A DNA stretch of 31,788 bases. Source: a virus. The DNA lies in the IMG/VR virus record IMGVR_UViG_3300008113_000607, positions 1 through 31,788 of that record. One strand, 5' to 3'. The notes beneath the pieces were generated by a model. The model searched no databases. It was not told the DNA's origin and saw nothing but the letters and a program-made list of their open reading frames with translations. Made by a program: the position numbers and the translations under genes. Positions 14,172-22,278 of this stretch are shown in pieces (position 1 is the first letter of the stretch; every line of letters starts with the position of its first letter).

Positions 14172-15608
14172 ATGAAAACCAATATCTCTGAAGAACTTCC
14201 AGCAAGAAAGCACGCTCCTGCTGCTCCTGCTAATGGTGCTAAGAAAGCTGCTCCTTCTGCGAAGAAAGAAGGTGGCGGATCAACTGCCGAAAACTCTGAG
14301 AAAAGAATTCGTCAGGCAGTATATGACATCCGTTATCGTGCCAGAAGAGAGGACATCGATCTTAAACAAGCCTTCTCTCAGTACATGTCTAATAGTTCAT
14401 TGAACCCTGCTGAGAGGAAAGCAGTTAAGGATAAACTATTTGGAAAGAAGGTTGGTGTTACTGAGTCACATTTTGTGGATAGTGTAGACTGGGCAGTAGA
14501 CTCAGTTGCTGGTGCTCTGTACAGAGTATTTGTTGAGGGAGTGCAGAAAGAGGAAGTTATTAATCTTGAGTATGAGAATCAACTTGCTGAAGAAACTGAT
14601 AGAAAGTATAAGATAAGAGTTACTGATCCTAAGAGCGGTAAATCTTATGTTAGATATGCTACTCGTGAAAAGATCACTGCTTTGAGAGGTAGGGGTCTTA
14701 AAGTTGAGATGACTGAGTATGGTGAACCATATGAAGGTGAGCGTAAGAAAAAGAAAAAAGATATTCCAAATAACAAGAGTGGTTTAGACAAACCAGTACA
14801 TCCTTCCAAGAGAGATGGTGATGTAAATGATGATGGGAAGAAAGATAATACGGATTCTTACATCTATAATCGTCGTGACGCAATCCGCAGAGCAATGAAC
14901 AAAGAAGATTATCTTTGGTTTGAGGGAACCACTTCAACCGATGGTAAGAATAGAGTTCCTGCCGCTATTGATGTAGGTGTTAAGGTTGATAATTCCAAGA
15001 GAATTACAGTCTTCCCAGATGATGGTTCCAATCCACAAAATAATGGTGGAGTTATTAGTGCCGGTAATGAGATGGAAGGACCATTCCTTATTGAAAAGGC
15101 AAAGAGCAAAGCACAGCAACGCTTTATGGGTATGGTTTATGCACGCAAAAAGGGTGAGATGAAGAAAGGTGAGGCATCGCCTGAGGTTGAGGCTGCAGCA
15201 AAGGGTATGACTAAAAAGGAAGCAAAGAAGTATGCTAAAACCAAGCATAAGGGTCTTCCTGAAAATGTAAAAGAAGAGAATAGTAAAGCGTGTGAATGTT
15301 GTGGAGAAAATCCATGTGATTGTAAAGAGAAGAGAACTTACAGAGAACTTCTTAAGAATAAGTTTAGAGCAATGGGAATTAAGAATCCTATTATGCTCGA
15401 TGCTCCAACTGATGGAAAAGAAGTCATGAAGATTATGACTTCTTCAAGTGCTAAAATGAACTCTGAGGGTTATGATAGTAGATATGGTAGGGGTGAAAGG
15501 GGGGAACCAAAAAAAACTGAGAACCTTGAACTTTCTCCTGAGGCTCAAAAAAAGTATGATGCAATGATGAAAGAATTGAAAGCAAAATCCAATCTTAAAG
15601 GAGTCTGA
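14172..15608 (+). CDS. Putative virion/core protein with EF-hand-like and DUF3008-like segments
   Basis: A 478-residue lysine-rich protein of modular, partly disordered build. N-terminus MKTNISEEL, then an Ala/Lys-rich stretch. An EF-hand/dockerin-like loop DVNDDGKKDNTD lies at 217-228. A DUF3008-like segment runs about 308-370: SKAQQRFMGMVYARKKGEM through SPEVEAAAKGM to KHKGLPENV. A compact cysteine cluster CECCGENPCDC (374-384) could bind metal. There is no SD before the ATG, which is 17 bases after the previous stop. Related modular proteins are usually listed as structural in cyanophages; this is inference from layout and neighbours. Confidence 0.75.
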   Translation: MKTNISEELPARKHAPAAPANGAKKAAPSAKKEGGGSTAENSEKRIRQAVYDIRYRARREDIDLKQAFSQYMSNSSLNPAERKAVKDKLFGKKVGVTESHFVDSVDWAVDSVAGALYRVFVEGVQKEEVINLEYENQLAEETDRKYKIRVTDPKSGKSYVRYATREKITALRGRGLKVEMTEYGEPYEGERKKKKKDIPNNKSGLDKPVHPSKRDGDVNDDGKKDNTDSYIYNRRDAIRRAMNKEDYLWFEGTTSTDGKNRVPAAIDVGVKVDNSKRITVFPDDGSNPQNNGGVISAGNEMEGPFLIEKAKSKAQQRFMGMVYARKKGEMKKGEASPEVEAAAKGMTKKEAKKYAKTKHKGLPENVKEENSKACECCGENPCDCKEKRTYRELLKNKFRAMGIKNPIMLDAPTDGKEVMKIMTSSSAKMNSEGYDSRYGRGERGEPKKTENLELSPEAQKKYDAMMKELKAKSNLKGV

Positions 15609-15610
15609 TA

Positions 15611-15618
15611 CTAAATAT
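15611..15618 (+). promoter_or_regulatory. Late promoter-like CTAAATAT
   Basis: Late-type box 28 bases upstream of the gene at 15647, a normal distance for a T4 late promoter plus leader with the CGGAGGA ribosome site. Confidence 0.5.
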
Positions 15619-15646
15619 CCCAGGATACTCTCACACGGAGGACACC

Positions 15647-15826
15647 ATGGGTGCAGTCGTAGCGGTTGTAAAACCAATCGTGCTTCAACTTGCTTCACAT
15701 CCAGCAGTTAAGAATCTTGTTATTGAACTCCTTGAAAAGTATGTAAAATCCACCGACAACAGTATTGATGACATGGTTCTTCTTACTGTTAAGGAACTTC
15801 TCTTCAAGCCACAAGCTGAAGGATGA
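15647..15826 (+). CDS. Small protein, unknown function
   Basis: A 59-residue protein. The first half is hydrophobic/helical (MGAVVAVVKPIVLQLASHPA) and the second amphipathic (LVIELLEKYVKSTDNSIDDM). CGGAGGA lies 6-7 bases before the ATG. Its stop overlaps the next start (ATGA). The pair with the membrane protein downstream, ending at a terminator, looks like a two-gene unit. A peripheral membrane or holin-accessory role is conceivable but unsupported. Confidence 0.72.
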   Translation: MGAVVAVVKPIVLQLASHPAVKNLVIELLEKYVKSTDNSIDDMVLLTVKELLFKPQAEG

Positions 15827-15987
15827 TTACCTGCTTTCTAACTAACTGGGGAGTAACCATTGCTTTAGGTCTACTACTAACTGCTTCCGAGTGGTTAGCA
15901 AAAACAAAAAGATTTGAGGAGAATGGGTTGCTCGACCTTATTACTCACTTTTTAAAAATAGTTTTACGCAAGGAGACCAAGAAGTAA
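15823..15987 (+). CDS. Small single-pass membrane protein
   Basis: A 54-residue protein with one hydrophobic N-terminal segment, TNWGVTIALGLLLTASEWL (about 7-25), followed by a basic cytoplasmic-like tail ending in RKETKK. It is coupled to the upstream gene by ATGA. The final codons and stop lie within the terminator hairpin. Size and topology would suit a small membrane-acting phage protein. No family is recognised. Confidence 0.72.
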   Translation: MITCFLTNWGVTIALGLLLTASEWLAKTKRFEENGLLDLITHFLKIVLRKETKK

Positions 15988-16002
15988 AGGTCTCCTTTTT
16001 TT
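15972..16002 (+). terminator. Rho-independent terminator
   Basis: GGAGACC (15972-15978) pairs with GGTCTCC (15989-15995), followed by seven T. The stop codon of the upstream gene sits in the loop. The T tract runs directly into a TATAAATA late box. Confidence 0.93.
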
Positions 16003-16009
16003 ATAAATA
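16002..16009 (+). promoter_or_regulatory. T4-type late promoter TATAAATA
   Basis: A perfect late box immediately after a terminator and 30 bases before the ATG of the structural-type gene at 16040. AAGGAAA is the ribosome site. Confidence 0.75.
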
Positions 16010-16039
16010 TCAATATAAGAATTTTATAGGTAAGGAAAC

Positions 16040-16807
16040 ATGGCTCTTTGGGGCAATAAAGATTCGGTTTACTCAGACGGGACTATTGCCGTCAACCTTG
16101 GAACCAATACCGTAACCGGTACTACTGGCGTTGTAACCTTTACAACCGCAGGAATTAAGACAGGTGATGTAATAACTGTTGGAACTGGTGGAACTTACGG
16201 TCAGGCAGTTATCACTGGATTTACTTCAACTACGATTTCGATTGCAGGCACTGCTAACTTTATTTCTGGAATTACTACAATTCCTGCAGTAGCATATAAT
16301 GTTAACGAACAACCAATTTATACTTTAGGTGATAGTAGCTTTAATAATAGAAATGATTCTGCTGCTACGTTCCAAAATCTTGGGGTAACTGGAACTGCTA
16401 CAACTAATGCTGGAGTTGGAACTAATATTATCCCTGTTGTTGTTGGAACTAAGGATGTTATTGTTGGTGATGCAATTGTAAATAATGGAAATAATATTGT
16501 TATTTCAACAATTGGAGAAACCACAGTAAGTTTAGCATCTACTATTTCTGTCGGTATTAATACTGGAGATACAATTTCCTTCAGAAGAAAAACTGATGGA
16601 TATTTTAGAGATGTATTCGGTGTAGATCGTGTTGAAGTTGGTGTTGCCGCAACTACTAAATACGCTGTTGCTCACAGTGGTTGGGTTGGAATCATGACTT
16701 ATATTGATACTCACGGAAATCTAAGAGTTAAGAGTGAAGTATTAGTTGCTGGTGGAATTCTAACTACAACTGATGCTGCCGATGACGCACAATATCCAGA
16801 TACCTGA
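16040..16807 (+). CDS. Putative virion structural protein
   Basis: A 255-residue protein rich in Gly, Thr, Val and Ile, predicted all-beta. Two imperfect internal repeats are visible: GIKTGDVITVG...ITGFTSTTISIAGT and GDAIVNNGNNI...ISTIGETTVSLAST. The C-terminal SGWVGIMTYIDTHGNLRVKS is a motif I associate with a conserved cyanophage structural protein beginning MALWGNKD. Late promoter and AAGGAA ribosome site fit late expression. It is probably a small tail or head decoration protein; the exact position in the virion is unknown. Confidence 0.78.
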   Translation: MALWGNKDSVYSDGTIAVNLGTNTVTGTTGVVTFTTAGIKTGDVITVGTGGTYGQAVITGFTSTTISIAGTANFISGITTIPAVAYNVNEQPIYTLGDSSFNNRNDSAATFQNLGVTGTATTNAGVGTNIIPVVVGTKDVIVGDAIVNNGNNIVISTIGETTVSLASTISVGINTGDTISFRRKTDGYFRDVFGVDRVEVGVAATTKYAVAHSGWVGIMTYIDTHGNLRVKSEVLVAGGILTTTDAADDAQYPDT

Positions 16808-16813
16808 TAAAGT

Positions 16814-17185
16814 ATGAGATTTGATGAATTGAATGAGAGCAACTATTTGCTCTTTGCTATAAAATTCTACGATAATCCGCAGGCAGTTACAAAGGATGAC
16901 TTTGAATCTGATCTGAAACGGATTAGATATGTAAAACGTTTATTAAAAAAATATAAGAATACAGGTGAACTTAAAGTTCATCTTATATTAAACCACCTTA
17001 TAATACTGTTTAATGTCTTTAATGATGCGGCAGTTCCTCTTTTATTCTATAACTTAGAAGAGGAACTTTGGCCATCTATTAAAAGTTTTCTGATATTCTT
17101 AAAAAGAATTCCAGAATATCCAAAGACCGTAGTTGATGATATTGAGTCTGATGTAAACTGTTTAGAACAATTAAATGCACTATGA
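16814..17185 (+). CDS. Conserved-type T4-like phage protein (DUF7207-like)
   Basis: A 123-residue helical protein: NYLLFAIKFYDNPQAVTKDD, DLKRIRYVKRLLKKY, then LKVHLILNHLIILFNVFND and LFYNLEEELW. This pattern matches, from memory, a widespread T4-like phage family listed as DUF7207. The hydrophobic core helices are amphipathic rather than membrane spans. It starts six bases after the previous stop with no good SD. It overlaps the next gene by ATGA. Confidence 0.75.
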   Translation: MRFDELNESNYLLFAIKFYDNPQAVTKDDFESDLKRIRYVKRLLKKYKNTGELKVHLILNHLIILFNVFNDAAVPLLFYNLEEELWPSIKSFLIFLKRIPEYPKTVVDDIESDVNCLEQLNAL

Positions 17186-17394
17186 ATATCGACAGAGTTA
17201 TTGATATTGTTCGTCAGTATAAACTTGACGAAGAAATGACAGTTGGTGCTGGTGGTATTGCAGGTACTGTTGAAGCAGGAGATGATCCTCCTGTAGACTT
17301 GAGACGTAAAAAAGAAAGAGGGTGGAATATCTTTTTCAGAGGTCTTGTAAAAGCAAGTAGAAAGAAAAAGAAGAAAAATGTTCAGTCAAGCTAA
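17182..17394 (+). CDS. Small basic-tailed protein, unknown function
   Basis: A 70-residue protein with a short helix, then TVGAGGIAGTVEAGDDPPVD, a glycine-rich linker, and a strongly basic tail (RKKKKKN). Proteins with GGIAGT...DDPPVD occur beside DUF7207-like genes in cyanophages as far as I recall. It overlaps both neighbours (4 bases upstream, 17 downstream). Nucleic-acid binding by the tail is possible. Confidence 0.7.
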   Translation: MNIDRVIDIVRQYKLDEEMTVGAGGIAGTVEAGDDPPVDLRRKKERGWNIFFRGLVKASRKKKKKNVQSS

Positions 17395-17791
17395 AGTTGC
17401 GGTTCTTGAATCTAAACTCGATATCTATGAAGACTTGTCCCGCGAAATGTTATCAAAACTGGAGTCGGCAGTCGATAAGATTTCCGAAGGGAATTCACGC
17501 ATCGCAGCAATTCTTGCTAAGCATGACGAAAGAATAGAGCAAAGTATAAAGACAGACGATCTACTCATCAAGATGATTGATGAAGTTAAACAAGCAAGTG
17601 ATAGAGATCATAAGATTATTCACGAAAGAATTGATAGAATACAAGTAGAGATAAAAGGTTTATCTAAATTTAGATGGCAGGTTGGTGGTGTTTTGGCTGT
17701 TTCTGTTATCGCCATAAGCACTGTAAACGCATTTGTTCCAAGACTATTGACTGCTGCTCAAGCAGGGGTTAGAATAGAGCAGCAGAAATAG
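17378..17791 (+). CDS. Coiled-coil protein with C-terminal membrane segment
   Basis: A 137-residue protein. Residues 5-95 form a long heptad-patterned helix (LESKLDIYEDLSREMLSKLE through IDRIQVEIKGLSKF). A hydrophobic segment, GGVLAVSVIAISTVNAFVP (about 103-121), follows, with a short tail. It resembles a cyanophage family (DUF7201-like, from memory). The layout suits a membrane-anchored coiled coil such as a spanin- or antiholin-like part, which is untested. It starts inside the previous gene. Confidence 0.75.
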   Translation: MFSQAKVAVLESKLDIYEDLSREMLSKLESAVDKISEGNSRIAAILAKHDERIEQSIKTDDLLIKMIDEVKQASDRDHKIIHERIDRIQVEIKGLSKFRWQVGGVLAVSVIAISTVNAFVPRLLTAAQAGVRIEQQK

Positions 17792-17801
17792 CATTCGCAT
17801 A

Positions 17802-18773
17802 ATGGATTTGGTTGACTCCAAGTATATTGGACTCGTTTCGTCACGCCTTCAAAAATTTAAGAGGGTAAAGTCGGATCTATACAACTTCCGATGTCCTATC
17901 TGTGGGGACTCCTCACGTAATAAAAATAAGGCGAGGGGATATTTGTATCCTGTGAAGAATAACACCAACTTTAAATGTCATAATTGTGGTGCTAGTCTGT
18001 CTTTTAATAACTTCCTTAAGGAACTGGACCCTACGCTTCATAAGCAATATACGCTTGAGAAGTTTAGGGATGGTCATACTGGTAAGGGATTTGTTGTAGA
18101 AGCACCAAAACTGGAGTTTAGTAAACCAACTTTCAAAAAGAGATTAGATCTTCCTAAGGCATCGGAAGTTCCTACTGCTAGAGAATACTTGGAGAAAAGA
18201 AAACTCAACCCAGAAAAGTTTTACTTCGCTAACAAATTCAAAGAGTGGACTAATTCCCAAAAACAAACATTCGACACCATAGGTGGTGATGAATGTCGTA
18301 TTATTATACCAATGTATGGTAAAGACAATGATCTTATTGGTTTTCAGGGAAGAAGTCTAGTTCCTAACTCTGTTAAATATATCACTGTGATGCTTGACGA
18401 GGAGGCACCGAAAATTTATGGACTTAATACAATCGATGAGAAACTACCAGTCTACGTGGTTGAAGGACCCTTCGACAGCACTTTCGTCAACAATAGTGTG
18501 GCTCTGTGTGGTAGTGATGGTGATGTTCGTTGTCTTGAAGGAAGTAGTATTGTTTTTGTTTATGATAATGAGCCCCGCAATCGAGAAATCGTCAATCGCA
18601 TTAGCAAATGCATATCAAGAGGCGAAAGCGTCGTCATCTGGCCAAGCGGAATCGTAGACAAGGACATCAATGATATGGTCCTCTCTGGACTTAATGTTAT
18701 GGATGTGATAGAATCAAATACCTACTCAGGTTTAGAAGCAAAAATTAAGTTTAACAACTGGAAGAAAATATGA
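17802..18773 (+). CDS. 61: DNA primase gp61
   Basis: Primase that makes RNA primers for lagging-strand synthesis with helicase gp41. The 323-residue protein begins with a zinc ribbon: CPIC (31-34) and CHNC (59-62) around RNKNKARGYLYP. A TOPRIM-like core follows with VYVVEGPFDS (catalytic Glu) and IVFVYDNEPRN (acidic pair). Length is close to T4 gp61 (342). It lies apart from gp41, as is common in cyanophages, and its stop overlaps the nrdA start by ATGA. Confidence 0.93.
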   Translation: MDLVDSKYIGLVSSRLQKFKRVKSDLYNFRCPICGDSSRNKNKARGYLYPVKNNTNFKCHNCGASLSFNNFLKELDPTLHKQYTLEKFRDGHTGKGFVVEAPKLEFSKPTFKKRLDLPKASEVPTAREYLEKRKLNPEKFYFANKFKEWTNSQKQTFDTIGGDECRIIIPMYGKDNDLIGFQGRSLVPNSVKYITVMLDEEAPKIYGLNTIDEKLPVYVVEGPFDSTFVNNSVALCGSDGDVRCLEGSSIVFVYDNEPRNREIVNRISKCISRGESVVIWPSGIVDKDINDMVLSGLNVMDVIESNTYSGLEAKIKFNNWKKI

Positions 18774-21067
18774 GCAATGGAACTAAAGTTGTCAAGAGAA
18801 ACGGTAAGACTGAACCTCTTGACTTAAATAAACTCCACGTTATGGTGGAAGAAGCGTGTAAAGATCTAGCAAATGTATCTGCATCGCAAGTTGAAATGCA
18901 GTCTGGTATTCAATTTTACGATGGCATTACCACTGCAGAAATTCAGGAGATTCTGATCCGTTCTGCTTCTGACCTGATTGACCTGGAGCATCCCAACTAT
19001 CAATTTGTTGCTGCTCGTCTGCTCCTGTTTGCTACTCGCAAGCAGTTGTATGGACGTATGCACGAAATTCCGAACCTGAAACAACATGTAGAACGTTGCG
19101 TTGAAAAGGGTGTATATGATGAAGAAATTCTCAATCTTTACACTGAAGAAGATTTTGATAAACTTCAGTCGTTTATTGATCATCAGCGTGACTATCTGTT
19201 CACTTATGCAGGTCTACGTCAGGTCGTTGATAAGTACCTCGTGCAGGATAGAAGCACTGGGGCACTTTACGAAACGCCACAATTTATGTACCTTTTGATT
19301 GCGGCAACTATCTTCTCTAAATATCCAAAAGAGACTCGTTTGGATTACGTTAAGAGGTATTATGACGCAATCTCCAAACACAAAATCAACATCCCAACCC
19401 CCATCATGGCGGGAGTGCGGACACCACTTAGACAATATGCTAGCTGTGTCCTTATTGATGCTGATGACACCCTCGATAGTATCTTTACTAGCGATATGGC
19501 TATTGGCCGATATGTTGCACAAAGGGCGGGCATCGGTATCAACGCAGGTCGCATCAGGGGCATCAACGCTAAAATCAGAGGCGGAGAAGTTCAGCACACA
19601 GGCGTTATCCCTTTCCTCAAAAAGTTTGAAGCGACTGTCCGATGCTGCACTCAAAATGGCATCAGAGGTGGATCAGCGACTGTCCACTTCCCGATCTGGC
19701 ACCAAGAAATAGAAGATATCATTGTTCTGAAGAATAATAAAGGAAGTGAAGATAATCGTGTCCGTAAACTAGATTATTCCATTCAAATTTCCAAGTTGTT
19801 CTATGAGCGTTTCATCAAAAACGAAAACATCTCACTCTTCTCTCCACACGACGTTCCTGGTCTGTATGATGCTTTTGGTACTGATGGATTTGATGAGTTA
19901 TACAATGTTTATGAATCAGATAAGTCTATTCCAAGAAAGACTATCGGAGCTCAAGAACTCTTTTTGGATATTCTGAAAGAGCGTGCTGAAACTGGTCGCC
20001 TCTACATTATGAATATCGACCACTGCAACTCTCACTCCTCCTTTATGGATAAAGTTGAGATGAGCAATCTGTGTCAGGAGATCACTCTGCCTACTAAACC
20101 ACTTCAACATATTGATGATACTGATGGCGAAATTGCTCTTTGCATTCTTTCTGCTGTTAACATTGGAAAAATTAGGGATCTTGAGGATCTTGAAGTTCTC
20201 TGTGATCTTGCTGTTAGGGGTCTTGATGAACTCATTGATTTTCAAGGATACCCAGTCAAGGCAGCAGAGATCGCTACAAAGGCACGTCGCTCCCTTGGAA
20301 TTGGTTATATTGGTTTAGCACACTATCTCGCCAAGCACGGGCACTCATACGACTCTCAGGGTGCCTGGAACGCGGTTCACGACCTCACTGAGGCATTCCA
20401 ATACTACCTCATTCAGGCAACTGTAAACCTTGCTAAAGAGAAAGGTGCTTGTGAATATTCACATCGAACCAAGTATGGTAATGGAATTCTTCCCATTGAT
20501 ACATACAAGAAGGACGTTGACGAAATCGTCCCCAACGAGTTAAAATATGATTGGGAAGGTCTTAGAACACAGGTTAAGCAATACGGAGTACGGAACTCAA
20601 CATTGTCCGCACAAATGCCTTCAGAGAGCAGTTCCGTTGTGTCAAACGCAACAAATGGAATCGAACCTCCCCGTGCATTCCTGTCCGTTAAGAAGTCAAA
20701 GAAAGGAGTCCTTAAGCAGATTGTCCCCCAATATCAATCTCTTAAAAATGCTTATACGCTTCTTTGGGATATGGAGTCCAATCGTGGTTATATTAATGTT
20801 GTTGCTGTGATGCAAAAGTTCTTCGACCAAGCAATCAGCGGCAACTGGTCTTATAATCCAACTCAATATCCTAACAATGAGATCCCCATTTCGGTATGGG
20901 CACAAGACCTTCTGACTACATATAAGTACGGTTGGAAAACCAGTTATTATCAAAACACTTACGACAGTAAGAATGATGAGGTTGAAGAAACTACTCAATC
21001 TCTAAATGATTTAATCTCTCAACTAGAAAACGCCGAGGAGGAAGATTGTGAGTCTTGTAAGATTTAA
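18770..21067 (+). CDS. nrdA: Ribonucleotide reductase class I alpha subunit NrdA
   Basis: Reduces ribonucleoside diphosphates to deoxyribonucleotides for phage DNA synthesis. The 765-residue protein has an N-terminal ATP-cone (about 5-95), ASCVLID (E. coli C225), SNLCQE (N437, C439 and E441 equivalents), ALCILSAVN (C462), YYQNTYD (tyrosines of the radical path) and a C-terminal CESCKI. The terminal cysteine pair is separated by two residues, whereas E. coli has CESGACKI. Length and motifs look intact. The partner nrdB follows after 22 bases but is disrupted. Confidence 0.97.
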   Translation: MSNGTKVVKRNGKTEPLDLNKLHVMVEEACKDLANVSASQVEMQSGIQFYDGITTAEIQEILIRSASDLIDLEHPNYQFVAARLLLFATRKQLYGRMHEIPNLKQHVERCVEKGVYDEEILNLYTEEDFDKLQSFIDHQRDYLFTYAGLRQVVDKYLVQDRSTGALYETPQFMYLLIAATIFSKYPKETRLDYVKRYYDAISKHKINIPTPIMAGVRTPLRQYASCVLIDADDTLDSIFTSDMAIGRYVAQRAGIGINAGRIRGINAKIRGGEVQHTGVIPFLKKFEATVRCCTQNGIRGGSATVHFPIWHQEIEDIIVLKNNKGSEDNRVRKLDYSIQISKLFYERFIKNENISLFSPHDVPGLYDAFGTDGFDELYNVYESDKSIPRKTIGAQELFLDILKERAETGRLYIMNIDHCNSHSSFMDKVEMSNLCQEITLPTKPLQHIDDTDGEIALCILSAVNIGKIRDLEDLEVLCDLAVRGLDELIDFQGYPVKAAEIATKARRSLGIGYIGLAHYLAKHGHSYDSQGAWNAVHDLTEAFQYYLIQATVNLAKEKGACEYSHRTKYGNGILPIDTYKKDVDEIVPNELKYDWEGLRTQVKQYGVRNSTLSAQMPSESSSVVSNATNGIEPPRAFLSVKKSKKGVLKQIVPQYQSLKNAYTLLWDMESNRGYINVVAVMQKFFDQAISGNWSYNPTQYPNNEIPISVWAQDLLTTYKYGWKTSYYQNTYDSKNDEVEETTQSLNDLISQLENAEEEDCESCKI

Positions 21068-21089
21068 GACAGGGTTGGAGGGAAAACCA

Positions 21090-22120
21090 ATGGTTGATTC
21101 CATGACAGTTTTCAACTCCAACGAGGTTGATACAAAGAAACAACCAATCTTCAAAAGGATCGCAGCGACTATCATATGCTGCGTCCAGAACAAAAGCATA
21201 TCTTTACCAGCAATCTGAAGTATCAGATTATGCTGGATTCCGTTCAGGGACGTGGACCTGGTATGGCGTTCGCGCCCTACTGTTCTCTCCCAGAACTGGA
21301 AGCTTGCATGAAAGTGTGGGAATTCATGGAGATGATTCACTCACGTTCCTACACCTATATCATCAAAAACATTTATTCAGACCCATCTGAGGTTTTTGAT
21401 ACTATCCTCAGAGAGGATCGGATTATGGAGCGTGCTGTGAGCGTTACGCAAGCGTATAACGACTTCATTAACGCAGCACATCAATATGATAATGGAAATG
21501 ATTGGTTGCACGCATTAGAGCAAGTCCCCACCGCACTAGAAGGAAGGTATGAACTCAAGCGCAAACTATTCAGAGCAGTTGCAAACGTTAATATTCTTGA
21601 AGGCATTCGCTTTTACGTGTCATTTGCTTGCAGTTTTGCATTTGGCGAACTCAAACTTATGGAAGGAAGTGCAAAAATCATCTCACTAATTGCTAGAGAT
21701 GAAAACCAGCACCTAGTCATCACCCAGAACATCCTTAAGAACTGGATGAATGGAGATGATCCAGAAATGGCGCGTATCGCCAAAGAAGAAGAACAGTGGA
21801 TCTACAAGACCTTTGAGAACGCTGTAAACCAGGAAAAACTTTGGGCAGAGTATCTGTTCAAGGATGGATCTATGATTGGTCTGAATGACAAACTGTTACA
21901 GCAGTATGTTGAATGGATTGCGAACCGTAGAATGAAGGCAATTGGATTCAAACCACTTTATGATATTTCCGCAAAGAATAATCCTCTTCCTTGGACAGAG
22001 CACTGGATTTCTTCAAAGGGTCTTCAAGTTGCACCACAAGAAACTGAGGTCGAATCATATATTGTTGGAGGAATTAAGCAAGATGTTACCAAAGACTCTT
22101 TTACAGGATTCCAATTATGA
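21090..22120 (+). pseudogene. nrdB: Ribonucleotide reductase beta subunit NrdB, internal deletion with frame break
   Basis: The start is well marked: GGAGGG about 8 bases before ATG 21090, then MVDSMTVFN...KKQPIF. After PIF the frame breaks; that frame ends at 21218 after 42 codons. Another frame resumes directly with KDRSDYHMLRPEQKHIF and runs intact to 22120. Against E. coli NrdB about 38 residues are missing, including the equivalent of W48 of the radical-transfer chain. All iron ligands and the radical tyrosine remain (LDSVQGR, EMIHSRSY, LEGIRFY, ARDENQH), as does the C-terminal tyrosine in ESYIVGG. A shortened product from ATG 21176 would lack an SD. The lesion may be real or an assembly artefact. 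Confidence 0.88.
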
Positions 22121-22235
22121 TGAGTGGGTCGAACAAGAAATTATAAATGCTTATCAAGAAGCAGCAGAATGTGATGAATTCTTGTTCGGAGACTATGATT
22201 ATTGCAAAGAATGGTTGAAGGAAACGGAGGGGTAA
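22083..22235 (+). CDS. Small acidic protein after nrdB
   Basis: A 50-residue acidic protein starting MLPKTLLQDSNYDEW and ending CDEFLFGDYDYCKEWLKETEG, with many aromatic and acidic residues. ATG 22083 has GGAGG 11 bases upstream and overlaps the nrdB end by 38 bases. The stop codon sits in the loop of the terminator. Being the last gene of the nrd unit it might assist nucleotide metabolism, but nothing in the sequence shows that. Confidence 0.62.
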   Translation: MLPKTLLQDSNYDEWVEQEIINAYQEAAECDEFLFGDYDYCKEWLKETEG

Positions 22236-22250
22236 TACCCTCCTTTTTTT
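22226..22250 (+). terminator. Rho-independent terminator of the nrd unit
   Basis: GGAGGG (22226-22231) and CCCTCC (22238-22243) with loop GTAATA, followed by seven T. The last T begins a TATAAATA late box, the same terminator-late promoter junction as at 15972-16009. Confidence 0.93.
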
Positions 22251-22257
22251 ATAAATA
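22250..22257 (+). promoter_or_regulatory. T4-type late promoter TATAAATA
   Basis: A perfect late box 21 bases upstream of ATG 22279, right after the terminator. It marks the start of a late unit with two large low-complexity proteins. Confidence 0.75.
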
Positions 22258-22278
22258 CTAAAAAAAGTGTCGATAGAG

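Noticed and set aside
21140-21180. Intron or intein explaining the nrdB break
   Set aside because: Sequence is missing rather than added, so there is nothing to splice out.
21090-21218. A separate 42-codon gene before nrdB
   Set aside because: Its first 21 residues match the NrdB N-terminus and the rest is out-of-frame NrdB coding sequence. It is the 5' fragment of nrdB.
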